Assembly: GCA_944390725.1 (NCBI GenBank)
Contig: CALXQU010000005.1
Span: 62,001-126,000 of the forward strand
Length of the DNA: 64,000 nucleotides
Source: an uncultured Spirochaetaceae bacterium
GTDB lineage: Bacteria > Spirochaetota > Spirochaetia > Sphaerochaetales > Sphaerochaetaceae
Direction: 5' to 3'
In this document: piece after piece, positions 33,588-41,438 of the stretch
Layout: the number at the start of each line of letters is the position of its first letter
Position numbering within the stretch: position 1 is the first letter of the stretch
Notes under the pieces: model-generated
Seen by the model: only the letters and a program-made list of their open reading frames with translations
Databases searched by the model: none
Told to the model about the DNA's origin: nothing
Position numbers and translations under genes: made by a program

Positions 33588-33797
33588 TCACACTAGGATG
33601 TGTCTCGCCATTTCGCTGTTTATCGCGATGCGCGATCCCTTGACGCCGACTATCACATTGCCGCCGATCGATGAGATCAGCGTAACCTCGGTCCCGGCTA
33701 TGAAGCCGAGATTCTCCAGGTAGCGGCGTACATCGGCATTCCCGCTTACCCGCCTGACCATAGCCATATTCCCCTGGCCTATCGAATTCAAAGGCAT
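33588..33797 (-). CDS. feoA: FeoA family protein (first copy)
   Basis: 69 residues, first gene of the iron operon. The FeoA pattern is GQGNMAMVRRVSGNADVRRYLENLGFIAGTEVTLISSIGGNVIVGVKGSRIAIN. GGAGGT precedes the ATG. Transcribed from the TTGACA-17-TAGACT promoter just upstream. Confidence 0.92.
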   Translation of the reverse strand: MPLNSIGQGNMAMVRRVSGNADVRRYLENLGFIAGTEVTLISSIGGNVIVGVKGSRIAINSEMARHILV

Positions 33798-33814
33798 CGT
33801 ATAAGCACCTCCAG

Positions 33815-33865
33815 TTACCCTAAGGCAACCTTGGTTAGTCTACGCTTTCCATTGTTAGCTGTCAA
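33815..33865 (-). promoter_or_regulatory. feo promoter with DtxR/MntR-like dyad
   Basis: Minus strand TTGACA (33865-33860), 17-bp spacer, TAGACT (33842-33837). The imperfect dyad TTGCCTTAGGGTAA (33828-33815) lies just after the likely transcription start; it resembles the TTGCCTTAAGG type of DtxR/MntR-family sites. Metal-loaded repressor bound there would shut the operon when iron is plentiful. The regulator is not in the window. Confidence 0.55.
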
Positions 33866-33877
33866 CAACCGAAGTGA

Positions 33878-33906
33878 TGCACAATACGCCGATTTGCTGC
33901 TATATT
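33878..33906 (+). promoter_or_regulatory. promoter of the NYN gene, probably leaderless
   Basis: TGCACA (33878-33883), 17-bp spacer, TATATT (33901-33906), then seven bases to the ATG at 33914. The GAGG just before the ATG is too close to serve as a ribosome-binding site. Confidence 0.45.
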
Positions 33907-33913
33907 TAGAGGC

Positions 33914-34717
33914 ATGAGCAACGAAGCAAATGAATTCAAGGCGATTGCCGTGCTTATCGATGCGGATAACACGCAGCTTTCGAAGCTTGAGCCTATACTC
34001 CACGAGCTTTCCGCCTATGGGCGCATAGTCGCCAAGAAAGCCTATGGCAACTGGAAGAAGCAGAACCTGTCGAAATGGGAAGAGGAGATCAAGCGCCTTG
34101 CCATCAAGGCAGTGCAGCAGTTCGATTACGTATCAGGGAAGAACACGACCGATATAGCGATGGTCATCGATGCGATGGACCTCCTGCATAACGGGCTGTA
34201 CGATGCCGTAGCCCTCGTATCGTCCGACAGCGACTTCACGCCCCTCGCAGTGAGGCTGAAGGAATCAGGCATCTATGTCATCGGCGTCGGCGAGAAGAAG
34301 ACGCCCGAGGCATTCTGCAATGCCTGCGACGACTTCATACTCATCGAGTACCTCAAGGGCGAGAAGGAGAAGGAGAAACAGCAGCAGCAACAGCAGAAGA
34401 AGAAAAAGGAGAGCGAGCAGAAGAGCCAGAGCGCCAAGCCGGCGGAGCCTGCAGAGGATACCGATGCAGACGCGCCTGACATCAACGAGATACATCTCCT
34501 GCTGAAGATCGCGTATGAGAAGTACCGCGATGACGATGATTTCGTCAACGTCAGCATCGCTGGGACCTATATCAAGAGGGTCAAGCCGGAGTTCAACACC
34601 TATCTCTATGGATTCGGCAAGCTCTCCGACCTGATAAAGGCATTCCCGTACAAGTATGAGACGAAGAGGGAGAAGAGGGCCGGCAAGGCCTCTGTCGTCA
34701 GCTACCGCTGCCTCTGA
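33914..34717 (+). CDS. NYN-domain RNase-like protein with C-terminal LOTUS/OST-HTH domain
   Basis: 267 residues. Residues 1-145 are a NYN (PIN-like) domain with acidic catalytic positions in LIDADNTQ, NTTDIAMVIDAMDLL and VSSDSDFTPLAVRL, as in LabA/Limkain-type proteins. A charged linker (KEKEKQQQQQQKKKKESEQ) follows, then from about 190 a winged-helix LOTUS/OST-HTH domain (EIHLLLKIAYEKY...VSIAGTYIKRVKPEFNTYLYGFGKLSDLIKAFP). This combination binds and probably cuts structured RNA. It is divergent from feo and overlaps the end of guaD by 20 bp. Confidence 0.88.
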   Translation: MSNEANEFKAIAVLIDADNTQLSKLEPILHELSAYGRIVAKKAYGNWKKQNLSKWEEEIKRLAIKAVQQFDYVSGKNTTDIAMVIDAMDLLHNGLYDAVALVSSDSDFTPLAVRLKESGIYVIGVGEKKTPEAFCNACDDFILIEYLKGEKEKEKQQQQQQKKKKESEQKSQSAKPAEPAEDTDADAPDINEIHLLLKIAYEKYRDDDDFVNVSIAGTYIKRVKPEFNTYLYGFGKLSDLIKAFPYKYETKREKRAGKASVVSYRCL

Positions 34718-35963
34718 CCTTCCTTCCCCTGATGTACTTCGCCTCCACAGGCATCTCCGCAGACCTGTAGATGACGCTCTCCAGCCTCTCCTCGATGCCC
34801 GGCTGCAGGAGGCGCGAGGCCCTGTCGGCATCCCTGGCGATCACCGCGATGTCGGCATCGTAGCCTGCCTCGAATGACCCTACCTTACCGAAGAAGCTGC
34901 CGCCGCCCTTCGAGGCCAGATAGAAGGCCTCGCTGAGGGAGAGCGGCTCCAGGCTCCCATCCGCGATGCGCCAGTGGACCTTCGATGACTGCACGGCATC
35001 GGAGACCATGCGCAGGAGCGAAAGCGACGACCCACCCGCCACATCGGTGGCAAGCCCCACCTTCAGCCCCTCATCCAGATAGCGCCTCACCGGGGCGATG
35101 CCCGACGCTATGTTGATATTCGATGATGGCGAGTGCGCGACGAAGGCCCCGCGCTCCTTCATCAGCCTGACCTCATCATCGCCGAGCCATACGCAGTGCG
35201 CCATGATGGTCCTCTCCGTCAGGAGCGAGAACGAATCATAGGCATCCGCATAGCTGGCGGAATCCGGGCAGAGCGATGCGACCCACTCTATCTCGCTGAG
35301 GTTCTCATCGAGATGGGACTGGATGGGAAGCCCGTAATCAGCGGCGATCCTGCCCAGTTCCGAGAGGAGGCGGTCGCTGCACGAGGGGATGAAGCGCGGC
35401 GTGATGATGGGCCTGACGGAGGCGAAGCGGCTGCCCTCCTCGATGAAGCGGAGAGTCTCGGATACAGACTCCTCCGTGGCCTCCCTGAGGATATCAGGGG
35501 AGTTGCGGTCCATGTTCACCTTGCCCACATAGCCCGAGAAGCCGGCCTTATCAAGGATATCCATCAGCAGCAGCGTCGTGTCGGCGAAGATGGTGCCGAA
35601 TGCGGATATCCTCGTGGTCGGCGTCCTGAGGAGGTCATCGGAAAATACTTGGTAAGCCTCCCTTGCGAATCCCTCGTCACGGAATGCGGCCTCTATCGGG
35701 AACGTATGCCTCTCCAGCCACTGCAGGAGCTCCTCATCCATGTACAGGCCCATGAAAACGTATTGCGGGGCATGGAGATGCAGGTCCGAGAGCCCCGGTA
35801 TTATAAGGCGTCCTGAATAATCATCGACAGGCAGGTCAGGCCTCCTAGGCGAAACCGCGGCTATCCTGCCGTCCTCAACCGTGATATAGCCGTCCGCGAG
35901 CGATTCGAAGCGGCCGGGCTCCGGCGTCCATATAAGGTCGCCCTTCACTGCAAAAGATCCCAT
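34698..35963 (-). CDS. guaD: guanine deaminase-type amidohydrolase
   Basis: 421 residues from the ATG at 35963, chosen for GGAGGT six bases upstream; the frame extends 20 codons more. Metal-binding motifs of the guanine deaminase/ATZ-TRZ group: PGLSDLHLHAPQY, QSHLDENLSEIEW, AHCVWL, AHSPSSNINIASG and GLATDVAGG. GuaD turns guanine into xanthine plus ammonia for salvage or nitrogen supply. The divergent TetR-type gene across a 119-bp gap may control it. It converges on and overlaps the NYN gene by 20 bp. Confidence 0.85.
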   Translation of the reverse strand: MGSFAVKGDLIWTPEPGRFESLADGYITVEDGRIAAVSPRRPDLPVDDYSGRLIIPGLSDLHLHAPQYVFMGLYMDEELLQWLERHTFPIEAAFRDEGFAREAYQVFSDDLLRTPTTRISAFGTIFADTTLLLMDILDKAGFSGYVGKVNMDRNSPDILREATEESVSETLRFIEEGSRFASVRPIITPRFIPSCSDRLLSELGRIAADYGLPIQSHLDENLSEIEWVASLCPDSASYADAYDSFSLLTERTIMAHCVWLGDDEVRLMKERGAFVAHSPSSNINIASGIAPVRRYLDEGLKVGLATDVAGGSSLSLLRMVSDAVQSSKVHWRIADGSLEPLSLSEAFYLASKGGGSFFGKVGSFEAGYDADIAVIARDADRASRLLQPGIEERLESVIYRSAEMPVEAKYIRGRKVRGSGS

Positions 35964-36082
35964 AAGCACCTCCGGTTCACCGTAGCTGGCTGTTTCCGGC
36001 AGCCTGTAGAGACGCCCGACCATATCTCAGGCATATACGGAATCCTCTTTTATGATATCATCATTCCATCGAGGAGGATACA

Positions 36083-36634
36083 GTGGAGCGCAAAGAGCCC
36101 AGCCAATCCAGGCAGGAGATGAAGGATGCGATGATCGCCCTTCTTCTCGAGAACAAGTTCGAGGATATCTCGATAAAGGACATCACGGACAGAGCCGGAC
36201 TCCACCGGAGCACTTTCTATGCATACTACACATGCAAGCATGACATCATCGATGAAATCCAGAAGGACCTCGTGGACAGCCTGCCTGTGTTCCAGTCATC
36301 CAGGAAGGAGGACATGCTCTCCTCCTTCTCCTCATTCGTGGAATTCGTCAAGAGGAATGTCAGCATCGTCATAGCGATACGCAACAGCGGACTGGCACCG
36401 AGCTTCGGCGCGACGCTGGTGGCCAGCGTGATGAGGCGCTATGACTATATCTTCGGCATCAGCGACGACAGCCTGAAGGAAGCCACCTACGTCTACTGCA
36501 TCAACGGGATACAGGGGGTCATCAATGACTGGATAGACAAGGGCTGCGTAGCCAAGATCGATACCATCGCGAGCATATCGGTCAGGCTGGCATTCAACAC
36601 GGTCGGCCTGAGGGAGGACCTTACTGGGATGTGA
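36083..36634 (+). CDS. TetR-family transcriptional regulator
   Basis: 183 residues from a GTG with GAGGAGG five bases upstream. The N-terminal helix-turn-helix is typical: MIALLLENKFEDISIKDITDRAGLHRSTFYAYYTCKHDIIDEI. The C-terminal ligand domain includes CINGIQGVINDWI, as in TetR_C8/DhaS-type regulators. Likely targets are the divergent guaD gene or itself. The last 14 bp overlap the convergent rarA-type gene. Confidence 0.88.
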   Translation: MERKEPSQSRQEMKDAMIALLLENKFEDISIKDITDRAGLHRSTFYAYYTCKHDIIDEIQKDLVDSLPVFQSSRKEDMLSSFSSFVEFVKRNVSIVIAIRNSGLAPSFGATLVASVMRRYDYIFGISDDSLKEATYVYCINGIQGVINDWIDKGCVAKIDTIASISVRLAFNTVGLREDLTGM

Positions 36635-38825
36635 GGCGCATCACGTCCTGCCATCCGTCCCGCGGCTGCCCATCCGTCTTCCCGCGGAAGCCCACGCGGA
36701 TGATCGCCGTCACCGACTCCCACTGCACGTCACGTCCTGAGAAGATGGAGATGAACTCCCCGCGCCCCAGCCCGGAGGCGCTGTAGCTCCTGTCGTAGAA
36801 GGAGGCGACCGCCTGCTCTGCCAGATGGCGCTGCATCGTATTCCTGCTGTAGCTGACCTCAGCATCAGGGAAGACAGCGCGGACAGCCTCCTCCAGCTCC
36901 TCCTTCCCCCAGCATGCCAGCGGATTGCCATCGCCGTAGATCGATTCCTCTGCCTTCCTCAGCTTCGCAGCCTGGCCATCCGGAGCGAAATCGGAAAGCC
37001 GCGAGGAGAGGCTGGGAATCGATTCCATCAGCGCCACCAGGCCGCCATCGTCGAGCACGCTGCGTATGCGGCCGAGGATCTCCCTATCCTGGCTGAGCCG
37101 CGAGAGCATGTTCTTCCCGGCGACTGCCGAGAAGCGCATGCCATCCTCGATCTGCGCGAACGCATCGGCATCCCTGCAGCAGATAACCTGCGGCCGCAGC
37201 AGGGGGTCTAGCTCGCTGGCGAAGTGCTCTATCACTTCCTTCTCAGACTGTGTTCTAACTGATGCAATAGAATATCCTTCCGGATTCAGACGCATAAGAG
37301 GCCATAACAATAAGCCATGGGAGGCATTCAGCACCAGCACATTGCCATAGCGGGGGATATCGATGCCGCGGTAGAGCTCGCGCTCAAGGGCAAGGAGGTT
37401 CTCCGCCCTGCCTGACATGGCACGCTCAACCCACCTGTCGCGCGCGCTGCCGCCCGGGGAGAATGTCAGGTTCTCGATATGGTCATCGGCCGCGGCTTCC
37501 AGCTGGGCCTCCCGCCTGATGGAAACATCATCGCGGATCCTGGCCTCATATCCCATCGACGTCGGCTTATAGTACATCTTCCCCTGCAGGCCCGAGGGAA
37601 GATACTGCTGCGCTACCCAGTGGTCCTTGTACGAGTGTGGATAGAGGTATCCTTCCCCATGGCCGAATCCCTTGCTATCCCTTGAGGGGTCCTTGAGATG
37701 GTTGGGCACCTCCTCTGCCTTCTCCTTCTCCACATCCGAGAGGGCATCAAAGAAGCCGAGCGCGCTGTTGCTCTTCGGGCAGGTGGCAAGGTAGATGGCT
37801 GCATGGGCAAGGTGGAAGCGGCCTTCGGGGAGGCCTATCCTGTCGAACGCCTGGGCATCGGCAAGGGCGACCTGCACCGCCTGCGGATCCGCCATGCCCA
37901 CATCCTCCGCGGCGAGGATGACCATGCGCCTGAATATGAAGCGGGGGTCCTCGCCTGCCGCCACCATGCGGGCAAGCCAGTAGAGGGCCGCATCGGGGTC
38001 CGATCCCCTGAGCGACTTGATGAAGGCGGAAATCACATCGAAGTGGTAGTCCCCTTCCTTGTCATAGAGCACTGCCCTGCGCTGGATGGACTCCTCAGCC
38101 GTCTCCCGCGAGATATATATCTCCATCCCCTCCGGCGGCGGGAAGGAGTCTGGCGTCGTCTCCACCGCAAGCTCGAGGGCGTTGAGGAGCGACCTCGCGT
38201 CCCCGGCAGCGACCGAGACGAGATGCTCTAGGGCACCCGGCTCGAAGACGACTTTGTAGCGGCCATAGCCCCGCTCCCTGTCGCTGAGGGCCTGGGCGGC
38301 TATCCTCATCAGGTCGTCCTCCCCCAGCTTCCTCAGCTGGAAGATCCTGCTGCGCGAGACAAGGGCGGCGTTGACCTCGAAGTACGGATTCTCGGTAGTG
38401 GCGCCGATGAGGATGAACGTGCCGTTCTCCACCCATGGCAGGAGCGCATCCTGCTGGCTCTTGTTCCACCTGTGCACCTCATCGACGAAGAGGATCGTCC
38501 TCGTCCCGAAATGCGCAAGGCGCTCCCGGGCCCTGTCGATCTCCTCCCTCAGCTCCTTGACGCCGGAAAGGACCGCGTTGATGGTGGAGAAATGGCTCCT
38601 CGTCGTATTGGCTATGACCCTGGCAAGCGTCGTCTTGCCGGTGCCTGGCGGGCCGTAGAAGATGACGGATGAGAGCTGGTCCGCCTGTATGGCCCTCCTG
38701 AGGAGCCTGCCCTTGCCGAGTATATGCTCCTGGCCGCAGTATTCATCAAGGGTACGCGGCCTCATCCTGGCGGCCAGAGGCTCGCTCTTGGCGGGAACGG
38801 ATGAGAAAAGGTCTTCTTCCATCAT
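36621..38825 (-). CDS. rarA: RarA/MgsA-type AAA+ ATPase fused to a methyltransferase-like domain
   Basis: 734 residues. Residues 1 to about 430 match RarA (MgsA), a clamp-loader-like ATPase acting at stalled replication forks: [16 protein letters not shown], Walker A [11 protein letters not shown], Walker B [28 protein letters not shown] and the C-terminal [21 protein letters not shown]-like stretch, [10 protein letters not shown] and [11 protein letters not shown]. The remaining 300 residues are a Rossmann-like domain ([36 protein letters not shown]) that resembles SAM-dependent methyltransferases, though the glycine motif is weak. It may be a catalytically changed module. It overlaps the lipoprotein gene upstream by four bases. 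Confidence 0.85.
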   Translation of the reverse strand: [734 protein letters not shown]

Positions 38826-39505
38826 CTCCTCCAGAATACAGCATAGGCAGGGTCCGCTGCGCTATCAGGGCTGTTCTTCACGTTGCGCTCGGCATTGCCC
38901 AGCAGGGTGAAGAGCTCCTGCACGAGCACCTGGGCAAGCACCTCGTCGCTCACGGGCTCAGGCTCCGCGATATCCACGGGATAGCCGACCGAAGCGAGGT
39001 TGAGATAGGCAAGCCGCACATCGCTGAAGGCGGAATGCGAGGCGCTGAATGCCTCGGCAAGGCTCTCAGAGGACGCCTCCACCGCATCAAGGTAGATACG
39101 CCCGGCCTCTGCTGCGCATCGCGCCTGCAGGTCATCGGTGAAGGCCGTGTCCCCGCCTATATCCTTCTCCGGCCCGCTGGCTATGGCATCCTCTGCCGCG
39201 GCCCTCACGGCGGGGAACGCCTCCGGGATCAGCGGCGTGAGGATATCGGCAAGCTCCTTCGTATACTCCGAGGCGATGGCCGCATAGAGCGGGACATATG
39301 CGGAGAATGCCCTGTATGAAGGCGGCAGGGCACCCGCGATGGTCCCCTCCGGCACCCTGCCCTCGCTCGCGCGCGCAAGTATATCCTCTGTAAGGGGATA
39401 GAGCGCTGCGGCCGCCTCCTCGCGCGAGAAGCTGTATCCGCTTTCCACGCTGGCGCATGCCGAGAGCAGCATAAGGATCAGGAATGCCGGAAGGATACGC
39501 CTCAT
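38822..39505 (-). CDS. lipoprotein of unknown function
   Basis: 227 residues. Signal MRRILPAFLILMLLSAC with a classic lipobox LSAC, so Cys17 should be acylated. The rest is helical and alanine-rich with an acidic bias (EAFPAVRAAAEDAIAS, AYLNLASVGYPVDIAEPEP). No family is recognised. It lies between superoxide reductase (one-base overlap) and rarA (four-base overlap). Confidence 0.7.
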   Translation of the reverse strand: MRRILPAFLILMLLSACASVESGYSFSREEAAAALYPLTEDILARASEGRVPEGTIAGALPPSYRAFSAYVPLYAAIASEYTKELADILTPLIPEAFPAVRAAAEDAIASGPEKDIGGDTAFTDDLQARCAAEAGRIYLDAVEASSESLAEAFSASHSAFSDVRLAYLNLASVGYPVDIAEPEPVSDEVLAQVLVQELFTLLGNAERNVKNSPDSAADPAYAVFWRR

Positions 39506-39873
39506 CAGAGGTCTTTCTTCCAGAGTCCGTGGAGGTTGCAGTACTCATATGCCGCAACCGGCTTGCCTACTGTCCTGAATGATGCAGCCGGCTTGCTGCC
39601 GGGGACAAGCCTGCAGACCTGTACGCCGTCCTCGCTCTCCAGAGCGATGAAGCGGATGCTGTGCTCCTCCGTCATCGGATGCTCCACGGAGCCTACCTTC
39701 ACCTCTATGGTCCCATCCTTCTCCTCGACGACAGGGACATGCTTCTCAAGGGCGGCATCGACGGTATTGGGCTTCATGGCCTCCATCTCCCTGCCGCAGC
39801 AGCGCGGCACGCACGTTCCCTTCTCGACTTCCATCACGATCTCCCCGCAGGCGGGGCATCTGTAAAGCGTCAT
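39505..39873 (-). CDS. desulfoferrodoxin (superoxide reductase)
   Basis: 122 residues from the ATG at 39873 (GGAG seven bases upstream; the frame extends 39 codons without family resemblance). The N-terminal desulforedoxin iron site CPAC...RCCG and the C-terminal iron centre with ligands in KHVPV, EHPMTEEHSIRFI and YCNLHGLW show the two-iron class. It reduces superoxide to hydrogen peroxide without releasing oxygen, a common anaerobe defence also found in treponemes. Confidence 0.94.
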   Translation of the reverse strand: MTLYRCPACGEIVMEVEKGTCVPRCCGREMEAMKPNTVDAALEKHVPVVEEKDGTIEVKVGSVEHPMTEEHSIRFIALESEDGVQVCRLVPGSKPAASFRTVGKPVAAYEYCNLHGLWKKDL

Positions 39874-40133
39874 ATCGTTTCTCCTTCTATGTAAGAAGAT
39901 AACCTCCTTGCGGTCGGAGGGCAAGCGCCAGATGGCGGCCGCGAAGGGGCAATCCGCAAGCCAATATGCACATAACTGCCCGCATTGCAAGGGAATATCG
40001 TCAGGCGCGCCCTTTGCTGACAGAATCGGCGGAAAGCGTCTTCTTCATGCAGGAATGTAATTGCTTATTGCAAATTTATACAGCGGATGGTAAGGTTTTA
40101 GAAAATCTATATACACTACAATGGAGAAGAGAA

Positions 40134-41345
40134 ATGAAGAAACTTCTTTCGGTTCTTTTGGTTCTCGCCGTCTGCGTAGGCTTCGCTGCAGCAGCGGACT
40201 TCCACATCGGTGTGGTAACGGGAACCGTATCGCAGTCAGAAGATGACCTCCGCGGTGCTGAAGCTCTCATTGCAGAGTACGGCGCGGTCGCCGATGGCGG
40301 CATCGTCCAGCACATGACATATCCTGACAACTTCATGGAGGAGCAGGAGACCACGATCTCCGTTATCCGCGGCCTCGCCGATGATCCTCTCATGAAGGCT
40401 ATCATCGTCAACCAGGCTGTCCCTGGCACATCAGAGGCTTTCCGCCAGATCAAGGAAGTCAGGCCTGACATCCTCTGCTTCGCAGGCGAAGCCCATGAGG
40501 AGCCGTACCTCGTCGCAGGAGCTGCCGACCTCGCTACATCCAACGACTTCGTAGCGCGCGGCTACCTGATGATCAAGACGGCACACGATCTCGGATGCGA
40601 CACATTCGTGCACATCTCCTTCCCGCGCCATCTCTCCATGGAGAAGATGCAGAGAAGGCTTGCCATCATGCAGAAGACCTGCGAAGAGCTCGGCATGAGC
40701 TTCGTCATGGAGACAGCTCCGGACCCGACATCTGACGTAGGCATCGCAGGCGCTCAGCAGTACATCCTCGAGCAGACACCGAACTGGATCGAGAGATACG
40801 GCGAGAACACGGCATTCTTCTGCACGAACGATGCCCACACCGAGCCTCTCCTCAGGCAGCTCATCCAGTATGGCGGATACTTCGTGGAGGCTGACCTCCC
40901 GTCGCCGCTCATGGGCTATCCTGGAGCTCTCGGCATCGACCTCTCCGCAGAGGCTGGCGACTTCCCTGCGATCCTTGCCAAGGTTGAGGCAGCTATCGTA
41001 GAGAAGGGTGGCGCAGGCCGCTTCGGCACATGGGCATACAGCTACGGCTACACGACGACAGCAGGACTCGGCTCGCTCGCTATCGAGGCCATCGAGGCCC
41101 AGATGGCTGGTGAGGAGTATGACATCCACTCCATCAGGAACATCAGCAAGAACTTCACGAAGTACACGCCTGGTGCGAACTGGAACGGCTCATACTACAT
41201 GAACGCATCCACACAGGAGACATACAGGAACTTCGTCCTCGTATACCAGGATACCTACATCATGGGCGATCCGGGATACTACATGGGCAACACCGATGTC
41301 GAGATTCCTGAATGGTGCTTCACGGAGAAAGGCGCAAGCGTGTGA
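40134..41345 (+). CDS. DUF3798 periplasmic binding protein of an ABC transporter
   Basis: 403 residues from the ATG at 40134 (GGAG seven bases upstream; the frame opens 56 codons earlier). Signal peptide MKKLLSVLLVLAVCVGFAAAA. The body resembles type I periplasmic binding proteins with two Rossmann lobes: DFHIGVVTGTVSQSEDDLRGAEALI, KAIIVNQAVPGTSEAFRQIKE, TFVHISFPRHLS and FFCTNDAHTEPLLRQ. DUF3798 proteins are found mostly in spirochaetes and clostridia next to RbsA-type transporters; the ligand is unknown. A terminator-like hairpin follows it, so it should be made in excess over the membrane parts. The 260-bp gap before it is AT-rich near the end, but no promoter stands out. Confidence 0.85.
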   Translation: MKKLLSVLLVLAVCVGFAAAADFHIGVVTGTVSQSEDDLRGAEALIAEYGAVADGGIVQHMTYPDNFMEEQETTISVIRGLADDPLMKAIIVNQAVPGTSEAFRQIKEVRPDILCFAGEAHEEPYLVAGAADLATSNDFVARGYLMIKTAHDLGCDTFVHISFPRHLSMEKMQRRLAIMQKTCEELGMSFVMETAPDPTSDVGIAGAQQYILEQTPNWIERYGENTAFFCTNDAHTEPLLRQLIQYGGYFVEADLPSPLMGYPGALGIDLSAEAGDFPAILAKVEAAIVEKGGAGRFGTWAYSYGYTTTAGLGSLAIEAIEAQMAGEEYDIHSIRNISKNFTKYTPGANWNGSYYMNASTQETYRNFVLVYQDTYIMGDPGYYMGNTDVEIPEWCFTEKGASV

Positions 41346-41383
41346 CAAACACGCCGAAGGCCGCTACAATAGCAGCCTAGGAT

Positions 41384-41408
41384 AAAGGGGAGGGCCTCCC
41401 TCCCCTTT
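41384..41408 (+). terminator. partial terminator between binding protein and transporter genes
   Basis: Eleven-bp perfect stem AAAGGGGAGGG (41384-41394) with CCCTCCCCTTT (41398-41408), three-base loop, followed by CTTCTT. It lies inside the operon and probably lowers transcription of the ATPase and permeases. Confidence 0.75.
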
Positions 41409-41438
41409 CTTCTTGTACGAATATGATGAGGGTTGTCA

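Noticed and set aside
39966-40133. 56-codon extension of the DUF3798 ORF
   Set aside because: It would place the signal peptide inside the protein. The ATG at 40134 has a proper ribosome-binding site directly before a signal peptide.
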